From positions 1 to 64,000 of IMG/VR virus record IMGVR_UViG_3300032297_000199: a DNA stretch of 64,000 bases; one strand, 5' to 3'. Of the stretch, positions 55,012 to 64,000 are shown one piece after another (position 1 is the stretch's first letter; each line of letters starts with the position of its first letter). Source of the stretch: a virus. The position numbers and the translations under genes were made by a program. A model generated the notes under the pieces. That model was not told where the DNA came from. It saw only the letters and a program-made list of their open reading frames with translations, and did not search any database.

Positions 55012-58000
55012 TATGCTTCACCTTTTAAAAGTTTAATTTCTTCTTTAAGGGCGTCTAATTCGGCTTTCATATCTTTAAATGCTTCAATAAACAATCCTGC
55101 AAAGTTACCATAACTAACACCATATTCATCGTGTTCTTTATTATATGTAACAACTTCTGGGACAATTGGATCAACTTCTTGTGCAATAACACCTAAGTGC
55201 TGTTGATTTGGATTCCAATTATCGTTGTTCATTACAGGATTGTCTGTTCGTTTATAGTAAACGCCCCTTAATTGTAAAACTTTATTTAAAGCGTTATCAA
55301 CTGTGACAATATCTTTTTTCTTTCTTACATCAGAGTAAGCATAAACTTCACTGGTAGCATAGACAATACCGTCAACATAGTGGCTTCCGTTTGTTCTGGC
55401 TCTATATCCGCCTACAGTGCTCGAACCGCCAATGCCCATACAGGAATTGCCTCTTAACCAGTAAAAATGCCAACCAGTTGATGGATCCCAAGCACCTCCG
55501 TTACCGCCTGTGTCATACATACCTAATACATTGGCAGCACCATGTGTTAGCACAATACCAGTGTATCCGTTACGATATCCATTCATTACCATTGCGCCAT
55601 AACTGCCGTCACCTGCGTTTGCGTACCAATGCGGAGCAGCACTTTGTCCAGACACACTAGGGAAATATAGTCCGTGAGCACCGTTACTTTGTAACCATGT
55701 ATCTACTTGATAGTAACTATTACCTCGTTGACTTAATACACGACTGCCAACATCATATAACGCTCCAGCATATAGTCCTTGGTTACCGTTACCGCCCTGA
55801 CCAATTCTAATTACAGAGCTGTTAGAGTAATATACTAATTCTAAAGGATCACCGTTACTACCAGAGTTAACTGTGTCAAAATAACCGTTAGTACCAATTA
55901 CTCCGTAAGCTGTATTGGTATTGTAGAAATTGCTTGCAAATATACTAGAAGCAATTAAGTTTTCGTAGCCTGTACCTGGATTGTTAACAATACTAATACG
56001 ACCACTAGATTCGATAGCAATAGAACTAGCTACAACACCTCCCCAGTGGAGACCTAGCCTAGGAGGAGTATAACTACTATTCCCACCAAAGTTAGCTTCT
56101 CGTAATTCTAAGGACGCATGATAGTATGCAGTACCGCCGTTGGTACTATTAGCAATTTGATAGTCGCCTGCACTATTATTAGGAATGTAACCACTACCGT
56201 TACTTAACTGGTTGTTGTTAGTCAAATTACCTGTAGTCCATACCTGATTACCGCCGGCCCAAATATTGGTATTGAAGTAGAAGTTGTAACTACTGTAAAT
56301 ATGAGCCCACGATGAGTTTGCAGGTCCAAACTGTATATAACCTTGGTTACCAGTAAGTCTTACGCCCCAGTCGTTGTTGCCATGAAAGTAAGATCCAGTA
56401 GATGAGTTATCAAAATAGATACCTGCATCGGCCGGGTTACTTGTGCCACCGGCACCTACATGTAATTTGTTGTCGCCGCGACTTGTGTATGCTTGTGTTC
56501 CAGCACCGTTACCTACGGAGAAACTATTACCGCATGTCCAACGAGTTTCTGTATAACCGCCAGGAATTGCGCCGCCACTCCAGGTAATCGATGCTGCTCT
56601 TGCATCTAGCAAACTAATAGTCCAAGTTCCACCTGATCCAATATAAGGTACATATATTTCTAGATATTGTTGATCATATGTACTAGCACTTAATACTCGA
56701 ACATATTGAACTTGTGTGCCTGCATAACTAGATCCAGTAAGCTGATGGAATGCAAAACCACTCCTGTCGTTAAATGCGCCACTGACAATAAATTCTGTAA
56801 CACCGTGTGGGCCGCTACTATTACCGTCTTGAATAATAACACGAACTGACCACTGGCTTGTACCTAAGTTAGCAATACGATACCAACCTACTCCTGGAGA
56901 CTGTTGAGTGTTTTGTACATTCTGCAAGCCAGTTGGTACAGTCATATAACTGCTGCCGTTGCTTAACTGTGTGTTGCTGGTTAAGTTACCTGCATGCCAT
57001 ACTTGGTTGCCGCGGACAAACGCATCACCGTTACCGTTTACTCGGTAAGTCCAAGTTGATCCATCATTAACCGCAATTGCATAAGTGGCACCGTTGGCAA
57101 CTTGAGTATATTGTCCGTAGTCGTAACCGGCTTTATCAACTCTAATACCCCAGTCTGCATTGCTTCTGTCACTGACTGCAAGTACAGCGTCAGTTCCTCC
57201 TAGTCCAAACGGGTTACTTGTTCTGTAGAATATTACAGAACCGTTGTCAACTCCGCCTGCAATTAATCCGCCACCGTGATTGCCGTAACCAACTGGTGTG
57301 CTAATGTGACGACCAAAAGTAGCATCATTGGTTGATAGGTTAAATTCTAAAGGCCAGTAGCCGTTGACAGTTGACCAACTTGTACTGTTAACACCACCTC
57401 TTAGAACATAGAAAATGTTGCTGTTGTTGTGCAACATTGCACTTAACTGGTCAGTGTCTTGGAAATAGAGTGTTGGACTACTATTGTTAATAACAATATT
57501 ACCAGTAAATGTCGGACTAGTACCTGAAATATATCCAGGACCGTTTGTCAGCTGATTCAAGTTGGTTAGACTGCTTGTTGTCCAATATTCAATCCAACTA
57601 CTCCAACTTCCGCTGCTCATTGTTCTATATGAGGTACGGTTCTGATAACCAGTCATACCGATAGCATGTTGGCTACCCCATGATCCGCCATCACCACTAC
57701 CGCCACGATGTCTTGTATTAACTATGTGGTACCATGCTGTTCCGTATGGTGTGTTTGCCGTAGCATAGATAGAACCTACACGACTTCTGTCAGTACCCCA
57801 GGTGTTAAAATCGTTAGCACTATCACTGATGTTAGTTTGTGTGTAGTTGTGATCACCAGTTGGGCCGCCTGTAATACCGTCTGCGTATCCAGCATAGATC
57901 TTGTTCCACGCACCCCATGATCCGCCTTCGCGGAATCTGATGTTCATGTACGGATTGCCATACCCTGTTCTATTAATGGCAGTCATCATAGCATAACTGC

Positions 58001-61000
58001 TATATGCATACTCATTACCTAGACCTTGAGTCATTACATAGTATTGATGTGCGCTACCGGGGCCGTCTGTAACACCTGTGTCTTGTCGCACATACCACAT
58101 ACCAAAATCAGGTATACCAGAGAAGCTGGTATATGTACTGTGATTCTGTCCGCTATTATTCCATAATTGACTCTTGGTCAACCCGCCTAACTGTGCTGCG
58201 CTACCACTAGAAGTAATATATCCAGGACCGTTGCTCAACTGATTTAAGTTGGTCAAGCTAGTAGTTGACCAATTTCTTGCCGCTGTTACAGGACCAGCTT
58301 CAACAGTTCCAAATGATGTATCAAAGGTAATTGCCCAGTTGGCAATCCAGTTGCTGGCAGTATATCCGCTGTAACCTAACTGAACATCAGTAACATATAC
58401 TTGCGGGTAAGACCAACCGGAGCTTGTTTCTCCAATCCATATACAGTTACGGGAGCCATCATGGCCCCAACGAATATTTAAATCGCCGCCACCATGTGTT
58501 GATTGATATGCAAAATTATTATACCAGCCACCTGGTCCATAGTTATAACCGCCTACTTCGATAGTTCTACTTGTGCCAGCATTGCCGCCTGCGTATTCGT
58601 ATATCACAATAGTCATACGCATCATGGTGCTGGTTCGGAATACAGGTAATCTAATTTTAATTGCACCTGTAATAGAACTTGTGCTAGTTACATAACTTCC
58701 GCCGCCTGGGCTAGTAATTCTTAGTCCGTTACCGGTACCGGAGTTATCTACAACAGCACCGTTAGTTGTATAAATGTTAGCAAATGTTGGACTGCTACCA
58801 GTGGTTACATAATTAGAACCGTTGGCCAATTGGTTTACATTGGTTAAGTTACCTGCATGCCATATAACATTTGATCCAACATAAGGATTGTAACCAAAAG
58901 TCATACGACCTGTGCTAGCACTGATATCAAATGCTGCATCTGATCGAGCTGCTACAGATCCAGTGAAGCCATTTTTCATTACAGTAAACGCATCACCGTA
59001 TCCACTAGTTGCTAGTTTACCTACAAACCAGGCAGTAGTCGAATCAGCAACTACTGGGAATAAAATAGCAGAATAAGTGTTAGCACTAGGGTTAACCCTA
59101 ATACCTTCACTCCAGTTACCACTTCCCGTTGTATTAATAGTCAGTGCAGGAGTACTATTTCCGCTACCGTTTAGTGTGCTACCGGCGGGCGCCCAAGTAG
59201 CAAAATTAGTTACAGTACCGCCGTTGGTACCCCAAGTATTTCCGTTACCAAAATATAATGTTCCGTTTGCAGCCTGAATAACTGAAGGGTTGTTCACGCC
59301 GGAACTATCTTGGTTACCCATTAACAGTCGTTGAGCGCCACCAGTGTTTGTAATACGGAAGTAGTCCTGTACAGCACCTGCACCAGTTACATCTAAAGCA
59401 TAGGTTGGTGCAGAGCTGCCGCCAACTCTTGTTTTTCCGCCACCACTTGCTACATATACATCACCGTTAATATAGTGATTTAAATAAACACCTTTACCGG
59501 TAGTAGATCCGTCAATGATAATTTGACCTTCGCCATAACCTTTGATGTTCGCAACACCAGTAGTTCTATCTAATTGTAGATAGTCAGTCCGTTGATCTGC
59601 CATGTCGTAAATTGCGGCAGAACAAATAAACCATGTTACCGGAGCTGCTCCTGACGGATTTGGGCTACCACTTAGAGCAAAGAAATGTGTTGAACTAAAT
59701 GTTCCTGAGTCTCCACACATTACTACATAGATATACTGCTCCCATTTGCCTGTTCCAACATTATTAGTTGCCCAGTAACTGGCGCTGTTAGTTCCAAAAC
59801 TGTTTGAATGAAAATTTAGTGTGTAACCTACTGGAATTCTTGCCTTGAACACACAGGCAATTACTGCGTTAGCTCTAGTTCCAACCGCAAAGTAGAAACC
59901 ACCAAAATTTGGACTTTGGCCAGTGCCGGTATGTTGCACTTGCATTACAAATCCACTTGTTGTAGGAGTTCCGGCAGGTGCCGCAACTCTTGTAACAGTA
60001 ACCTGGCCGCTACTTGCATTATCGTAAACAGCAATTCCGTTATTTCCACTTTGGAAATTTTCATCCGGGTAGTTTGTATTTTTTCTTCCAGTTGCTCTTA
60101 TAACACCATAAGATAATAGTTGAGCACCAGCTTGTGTAGTTTCTCGTTGATCCCAGTTTATGTCACCGTTGAATTTTAATGCACCACCGCTAGTAGTACC
60201 GCCGATGTTTAAACTAGTGCCGTCAAATGTCAAGTTAGCGGAACCGGCAAATGCATTTCCGCCATCTTTATATATAACTTGGTTAGCACTACCTGCATTA
60301 ATACCAGCTCCGCTAGCACCTGCAGATCCTTGTTCGCCTGATGGACCAAATCCTACATTGGCTATACTAGAACTAGTTTCATAAAAACTACTGTCAAAGT
60401 ATAATGCAGTTCCAATGGCTCTTGCCGTAGTTTTTACTAGAGTACTGTTTTGATAGTATCTTACATTGGCACCATCGTATACAATGCTAAAAATATCTGT
60501 GTTTGCATAGCCGCCGCCGTTGTAAACGGATGCGTTATTTTCATAAATTCGTACAACGCCAGCATCAAAATAGAATGAATAGTCAAGCGAACTGTAACTT
60601 CCATCAGCAGATGGGTCAGTATTGAGACCCCACATAACATGGGTAGTCTGTGAAGTAGGACTTGCTGTAGCAAACGCACCTCTTACATAACCTTGAACAG
60701 AATAAACTTGTCCGTCCCATGTGTTATTATTGCCTGATGACTTTGTAAAAATGCTGTAGTTGGTAGAAGACACACCACCAGTCATTACTGGAGTCCAGTG
60801 ATTTGTACCTGCAATACCAGTTGCACCTGTGGCGCCAGTTGCTCCCGTTGATCCAGTACTACCGCCTACTCCACTCTGTCCAGTGGCGCCAGTAGCACCT
60901 TGCAGACCAGTAGCACCTGTACTTCCTGTTAGACCAGTGGCTCCTGTAGAACCAGTAGAACCTCGAATTCCGGTGGCGCCTGTAGTACCAAAAGTACCTG

Positions 61001-61862
61001 TGGCACCAATTGGTCCGGTTGAACCTGTACTACCTTGATTACCTTGCTGTCCTGTAGCACCAGTAGCACCTGTACTACCAACAGTACCTTGTGTTCCTGC
61101 GGCACCTGTAGCACCTTGTGGTCCAGTAGCACCTGTAGTACCTTGTAGTCCTGCTAAACTAAATGCCCAGTTAGCATAAGGACCGGCGCCAGCTGTTCCG
61201 CCAACTAAGTCCACATTAACTGTAATATCTAGCCCGCTAACTGCGGTAATATTACCTATCATAAAGTTTGTAGGAATTGCAGGATATACAATCTGTACTC
61301 TTGTTCCTACTATATAGGCATTAGCAATATTAACTGTCCAAGTTTTAGATCCTGTATTATTGGTATTACTTGTAGATGAAGTAACTTTGTAACCTAAACC
61401 AGTAGCACCTGTACCGCCAACACTACCTGCAGAACCTGCTGCTCCGGTAGAACCTTGTGGTCCTGTAGCACCTGTTGCGCCCTGCGGGCCAGTTGATCCT
61501 GTTGCTCCGCTAGCACCTGTAAATCCCGTTGAACCTGTAGCACCAGGATTACCTGATGCGCCTATACCAGTAGCACCTGTGCCTCCTTGTAAACCGGTTG
61601 CGCCTGTAGCACCTGTTGATCCAACTGGACCTGTAGATCCTGTAGCACCTGTTGATCCAACTGGACCTGTAGCACCTGTACTACCTTGTGGACCAGTTGC
61701 TCCGCTATTAGCAGCAACGAAACTTAATACACCGGTTCCGTCAGTGGATAATACATGGCCGCTAGACCCTGGTGTTTGCGGGAGGGTAAGTGTAACAGTT
61801 CCTGTAGTAGGACTTTTTAAGGTTACATTACCTTGTTGACTGGTATCTAAATTGATTGACAT
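55011..61862 (-). CDS. Giant collagen-like tail fibre with C-terminal S74 chaperone (2,283 aa)
   Basis: N-terminus ([20 protein letters not shown] then [12 protein letters not shown]) is a phage fibre opening. Collagen-like Gly-X-Y blocks cover about 53-155 and 240-350, split by a beta domain like those of the 14186 fibre. Residues 350-2160 hold many repeats of the type GGxxxVWHAGNL / NQLxNGxGYI (about ten copies), a modular shaft. The last 110 residues are an S74 intramolecular chaperone: [12 protein letters not shown] with catalytic Ser 2177, then [16 protein letters not shown]. It would self-cleave after trimer folding, removing the chaperone tip. Confidence 0.88.
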   Translation of the reverse strand: MSINLDTSQQGNVTLKSPTTGTVTLTLPQTPGSSGHVLSTDGTGVLSFVAANSGATGPQGSTGATGPVGSTGATGSTGPVGSTGATGATGLQGGTGATGIGASGNPGATGSTGFTGASGATGSTGPQGATGATGPQGSTGAAGSAGSVGGTGATGLGYKVTSSTSNTNNTGSKTWTVNIANAYIVGTRVQIVYPAIPTNFMIGNITAVSGLDITVNVDLVGGTAGAGPYANWAFSLAGLQGTTGATGPQGATGAAGTQGTVGSTGATGATGQQGNQGSTGSTGPIGATGTFGTTGATGIRGSTGSTGATGLTGSTGATGLQGATGATGQSGVGGSTGSTGATGATGATGIAGTNHWTPVMTGGVSSTNYSIFTKSSGNNNTWDGQVYSVQGYVRGAFATASPTSQTTHVMWGLNTDPSADGSYSSLDYSFYFDAGVVRIYENNASVYNGGGYANTDIFSIVYDGANVRYYQNSTLVKTTARAIGTALYFDSSFYETSSSIANVGFGPSGEQGSAGASGAGINAGSANQVIYKDGGNAFAGSANLTFDGTSLNIGGTTSGGALKFNGDINWDQRETTQAGAQLLSYGVIRATGRKNTNYPDENFQSGNNGIAVYDNASSGQVTVTRVAAPAGTPTTSGFVMQVQHTGTGQSPNFGGFYFAVGTRANAVIACVFKARIPVGYTLNFHSNSFGTNSASYWATNNVGTGKWEQYIYVVMCGDSGTFSSTHFFALSGSPNPSGAAPVTWFICSAAIYDMADQRTDYLQLDRTTGVANIKGYGEGQIIIDGSTTGKGVYLNHYINGDVYVASGGGKTRVGGSSAPTYALDVTGAGAVQDYFRITNTGGAQRLLMGNQDSSGVNNPSVIQAANGTLYFGNGNTWGTNGGTVTNFATWAPAGSTLNGSGNSTPALTINTTGSGNWSEGIRVNPSANTYSAILFPVVADSTTAWFVGKLATSGYGDAFTVMKNGFTGSVAARSDAAFDISASTGRMTFGYNPYVGSNVIWHAGNLTNVNQLANGSNYVTTGSSPTFANIYTTNGAVVDNSGTGNGLRITSPGGGSYVTSTSSITGAIKIRLPVFRTSTMMRMTIVIYEYAGGNAGTSRTIEVGGYNYGPGGWYNNFAYQSTHGGGDLNIRWGHDGSRNCIWIGETSSGWSYPQVYVTDVQLGYSGYTASNWIANWAITFDTSFGTVEAGPVTAARNWSTTSLTNLNQLSNGPGYITSSGSAAQLGGLTKSQLWNNSGQNHSTYTSFSGIPDFGMWYVRQDTGVTDGPGSAHQYYVMTQGLGNEYAYSSYAMMTAINRTGYGNPYMNIRFREGGSWGAWNKIYAGYADGITGGPTGDHNYTQTNISDSANDFNTWGTDRSRVGSIYATANTPYGTAWYHIVNTRHRGGSGDGGSWGSQHAIGMTGYQNRTSYRTMSSGSWSSWIEYWTTSSLTNLNQLTNGPGYISGTSPTFTGNIVINNSSPTLYFQDTDQLSAMLHNNSNIFYVLRGGVNSTSWSTVNGYWPLEFNLSTNDATFGRHISTPVGYGNHGGGLIAGGVDNGSVIFYRTSNPFGLGGTDAVLAVSDRSNADWGIRVDKAGYDYGQYTQVANGATYAIAVNDGSTWTYRVNGNGDAFVRGNQVWHAGNLTSNTQLSNGSSYMTVPTGLQNVQNTQQSPGVGWYRIANLGTSQWSVRVIIQDGNSSGPHGVTEFIVSGAFNDRSGFAFHQLTGSSYAGTQVQYVRVLSASTYDQQYLEIYVPYIGSGGTWTISLLDARAASITWSGGAIPGGYTETRWTCGNSFSVGNGAGTQAYTSRGDNKLHVGAGGTSNPADAGIYFDNSSTGSYFHGNNDWGVRLTGNQGYIQFGPANSSWAHIYSSYNFYFNTNIWAGGNQVWTTGNLTNNNQLSNGSGYIPNNSAGDYQIANSTNGGTAYYHASLELREANFGGNSSYTPPRLGLHWGGVVASSIAIESSGRISIVNNPGTGYENLIASSIFASNFYNTNTAYGVIGTNGYFDTVNSGSNGDPLELVYYSNSSVIRIGQGGNGNQGLYAGALYDVGSRVLSQRGNSYYQVDTWLQSNGAHGLYFPSVSGQSAAPHWYANAGDGSYGAMVMNGYRNGYTGIVLTHGAANVLGMYDTGGNGGAWDPSTGWHFYWLRGNSCMGIGGSSTVGGYRARTNGSHYVDGIVYATSEVYAYSDVRKKKDIVTVDNALNKVLQLRGVYYKRTDNPVMNNDNWNPNQQHLGVIAQEVDPIVPEVVTYNKEHDEYGVSYGNFAGLFIEAFKDMKAELDALKEEIKLLKGEA
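60810..61706 (-). repeat. Two collagen-type repeat blocks in the giant fibre
   Basis: Gly-Ala-Thr / Gly-Pro-Gln triplets run from about 61706 to 61394 and from about 61148 to 60810, separated by a folded domain of about 80 residues. Codon triplets are degenerate, as in the 15181 tract. Confidence 0.75.
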
Positions 61863-61881
61863 AGGTTAAAACTTTATCCAA

Positions 61882-61887
61882 TATTTA
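61882..61887 (-). promoter_or_regulatory. Late promoter motif for the giant fibre
   Basis: AGATAAATA on the minus strand, 19 bases before the ATG. The leader has no clear Shine-Dalgarno sequence. Confidence 0.6.
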
Positions 61888-61902
61888 TCTGTTCATAATT
61901 TG

Positions 61903-64000
61903 TTAATTTGTAACTTCTGCGGTATCCACATTTGCTACAAATCTTACTGTGTTTGATCCGTCGCCCTTGCCTGTAATTTGCAATACGCCGTTAACGGTAT
62001 CTGCAGATATGTTAACATCCCACGCTGCTACGCTAGACCATATCTTTGTCTTGTTTAATACTCTTAGAATAGTAGTCCCTGCTCCAGAATAACGACTTGC
62101 AACACCGTTAAATTCCCAAGCACCCTCATCGTTTGAAGTTGTTGATCTAGCAACAACCATAACTTTAAACGAATATGTACTGTTATCAGGAATAGCAATT
62201 TGATTTGCAGCCGATGCAACTCCGTTATTAGTAGTTAATGCAGTATACAAGTTAGAGATGTTAGAAACTCTCATTACAAATTTTCTTGTTTGTGCATCGC
62301 CTGCTGTAGAGAAACTACCATTTGCTGTAGCTCTAACGCCTGTTGTTAATCCTCGTGCAGTGGCTCCTAAGCCTTGAACTAGCGTATTTCCGCCAACATA
62401 TACATCACCTGCTATACCAACACCACCGGCTACAGTTAAAGCACCTGTTGCTGTTGAGTTTGTAGCAGTTGTGCTATTAACAAATACTTTACCGTTGGCC
62501 TTAGGAGCTAAAATAATGTCAACAATTGTTTCACTACCTTGTGCAGATAGAGTTGCACCTGTTGCTGTACTACCACCAGTTACTTGTAGGTAGTTTAATG
62601 CAGCGGCGGTATGATTAATTCTAAACTGCGGTGAACCTGAACTAGTACCTATTGTAGCATTTGTTCCAAACAATAAGCCGTTGTTACTATTGTATACAGT
62701 AGTTGTTCCGCCAGATCCTTCAAAGAACAATCTAGCACTATTAACACCAGTAACAATATCTTGTCCTAATACTAATCCAGTAGCTCCGCCAGATGCTTGT
62801 GTAATTCTTACATTACCGTTGCCCTTGCCAGTTAAGGCTAAATCACTAGTTGGATCGCTACCTTGTGCGGATAGTGTGGCAGGATTACCTGTTGCTGCTC
62901 CTGCTGCTCTTACATAGTTAATGTTAGCTGTGCCAAAGTTTCCGTTGTTAGAAACATTAACTTGGCCAGCAATGTATACATCTTTACCAAATCCTGCTCC
63001 GCCGCTTACAATTAATGCACCGCTGTTAGTACTAACTGCGTTAGTAATATTAGTGATTGTCATTGCAACATTAGTAGATCCGCCACGACTTGTAACACTT
63101 TGTAGTGTAGAAGTATTCCAAATTACAATAGCACCGAATGTAGAACTAACCGCAGTATCTGTGCCGGCATTGATAGAGCTAACACCAACACCTCCTGAAC
63201 CTAGACTAGATGTTGTTAGTACTTGCAGGCCATTACTGTACATGTCTCCTGCATATAATTTACCGTTAATACCAACACCGCCTTGAACAATTAATGCACC
63301 AGTTGCTGTACTTGTGGCTGCTGTTCCCGATGCTAGGTATAGAGATCCAAATCTTGCTGGTCCAAATGTTCCTGTATTAGTAAATGTTGGAGTATATGTT
63401 TGCGTACCACCTGGGTAAACATTTGTCTTGTAGACAAATGTTTGAGTAGCATTGTCCATACCAATGAAAGCATGGTTAGACCAAGTAGTATTTGAACTAG
63501 CTGTAGTGCTGTAGTGAAGAATCAAACCTCGATCAAAGCCGTCGTTAGTTGCAAGGCTTGTGTTTCCAACACCTGCACCTAATTCTAAAATTGGGTCAAT
63601 TATATAAGTCTGTGTGCTATTAACAAATGTCTGTGTTCCAAATACTTGTAAATTTCCGTAGACAGTAGCATTGCCGCCAATAATTGCGTTCTTAGCAACA
63701 CCAATTCCGCCTGCAACACTTAAGGCTCCGTTTGTAGAAGTGTTAGACTCGGTTGTACTAGTAATACTAATTGACTGATTAGTAGTCGCACCTCGACTAG
63801 TTACACTTTGAAGGGTGTCAGTTTCAGTTGTTAGTACTAATAATCCACCTGAGAAAATTGCTCCAGTTACAGTCAGTGTGCTAAGGATCTGTGTTAAAGT
63901 ACTATAGATCGAAGTAACGCCTAACGCACCTGGAACTGACGATCCAATATTAATATTAGCAATAGAAGTTGCTGTACCAGATGCACCAATGTTAACTGTT
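61903..64000 (-). CDS. Second long structural/fibre protein, N-terminus outside window (698 aa visible)
   Basis: The frame is open without a stop from the right edge to TAA 61903, so the gene continues past the window; internal start codons are not true starts. It contains about five repeats of the type LQSVTSRG, ITNTT.ST.SGALIV, GGAGFGKDVYI, GNLNVFG. The C-terminal 200 residues are a distinct domain (RKFVMRVSNISNLYTALTTN). This repeat layout is common in shaft proteins of aquatic T4-like phages. Neighbour of the S74 fibre on the same strand. Confidence 0.75.
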   Translation of the reverse strand, partial: TVNIGASGTATSIANINIGSSVPGALGVTSIYSTLTQILSTLTVTGAIFSGGLLVLTTETDTLQSVTSRGATTNQSISITSTTESNTSTNGALSVAGGIGVAKNAIIGGNATVYGNLQVFGTQTFVNSTQTYIIDPILELGAGVGNTSLATNDGFDRGLILHYSTTASSNTTWSNHAFIGMDNATQTFVYKTNVYPGGTQTYTPTFTNTGTFGPARFGSLYLASGTAATSTATGALIVQGGVGINGKLYAGDMYSNGLQVLTTSSLGSGGVGVSSINAGTDTAVSSTFGAIVIWNTSTLQSVTSRGGSTNVAMTITNITNAVSTNSGALIVSGGAGFGKDVYIAGQVNVSNNGNFGTANINYVRAAGAATGNPATLSAQGSDPTSDLALTGKGNGNVRITQASGGATGLVLGQDIVTGVNSARLFFEGSGGTTTVYNSNNGLLFGTNATIGTSSGSPQFRINHTAAALNYLQVTGGSTATGATLSAQGSETIVDIILAPKANGKVFVNSTTATNSTATGALTVAGGVGIAGDVYVGGNTLVQGLGATARGLTTGVRATANGSFSTAGDAQTRKFVMRVSNISNLYTALTTNNGVASAANQIAIPDNSTYSFKVMVVARSTTSNDEGAWEFNGVASRYSGAGTTILRVLNKTKIWSSVAAWDVNISADTVNGVLQITGKGDGSNTVRFVANVDTAEVTN

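Noticed and set aside
60829-61038. Plus-strand frames rich in Pro-Val-Ala-Pro in the giant fibre region
   Set aside because: They are the reverse complement of collagen codons.
63523-63525. TTG at 63525 as the start of the right-edge protein
   Set aside because: The frame stays open through the repeats to the window edge, so the gene is cut off and this codon is internal.

Overview
The window is a 64 kb piece of a large tailed phage of the T4 type (a contractile-tailed myovirus). The assignment rests on linked T4 core genes: replication and recombination genes gp41, gp61, gp62, gp32, UvsW, UvsX and a probable UvsY; packaging genes gp16 and gp17; neck and tail genes gp4, gp13, gp14, gp15, gp18 and gp19; a gene 1-type dNMP kinase; and late promoters of the TAAATA class. 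Protein style (collagen-like fibres, many small conserved ORFs of aquatic phages) points to the marine/freshwater T4-like group. No photosynthesis or other host-diagnostic gene is present. Sigma70-type early promoters and a GcrA-like zinc tail suggest a Gram-negative host, possibly a proteobacterium, but the host cannot be fixed from this sequence. No tRNA, CRISPR array, integrase or insertion sequence was seen.

Layout. (1) 1-7.65 kb, plus strand: an early region of about 25 small genes. A near-identical promoter-leader unit (TTGACA, 17 nt, TATAAT, then an ACACATACACTAACAAGGAG-like leader) occurs again and again, roughly one per one to three genes. Only a few products can be named: an AAA+ ATPase, small HTH proteins, a Lys/Ala-rich protein, a GcrA-like zinc protein and several tiny membrane proteins. 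(2) 7.65-7.91 kb: a non-coding junction with five helically phased ACAGT repeats. (3) 7.9-21.1 kb, plus strand, late: a Calx-beta adhesin, an amidinotransferase fused to a second domain, a DUF2061 membrane protein, a 1,534-residue collagen-like fibre, and a glycan/methyl-transfer set (FkbM methyltransferase, second methyltransferase, two tandem GT-B-like proteins). (4) 21.1-42.7 kb, mostly minus strand: nucleotide metabolism, replication and recombination (gp41-gp61; DnaE-like mini protein, zinc protein, gp62; UvsW, UvsY-like, UvsX, gp32), then terminase and head genes. (5) 42.7-53.6 kb: tail tube, sheath and neck genes on both strands, with dNMP kinase and Nudix genes among them. (6) 53.6-64 kb, minus strand: three small paralogous proteins and two giant fibres; one ends in an S74 self-cleaving chaperone and the other runs off the right edge.

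How it works together. The early cassette would be read by unmodified host RNA polymerase. Late genes carry TAAATA motifs in two arrangements. About ten have the motif 4-7 nt before the start codon, which predicts leaderless or nearly leaderless mRNA. The others have a conventional leader, usually with a Shine-Dalgarno sequence. At several late genes the promoter sits inside an inverted repeat, so that read-through RNA would fold a hairpin that promoter-initiated RNA cannot; this resembles the T4 e/soc timing device.

The most unusual items are these promoter-hairpin arrangements, two divergent promoter dyads, a 192-residue miniature DnaE-like protein keeping the three catalytic-type aspartates, the amidinotransferase fusion, a 50-residue ten-cysteine protein between gp14 and gp15, a start-less frame that may be reached by frameshift, and the phased ACAGT array.
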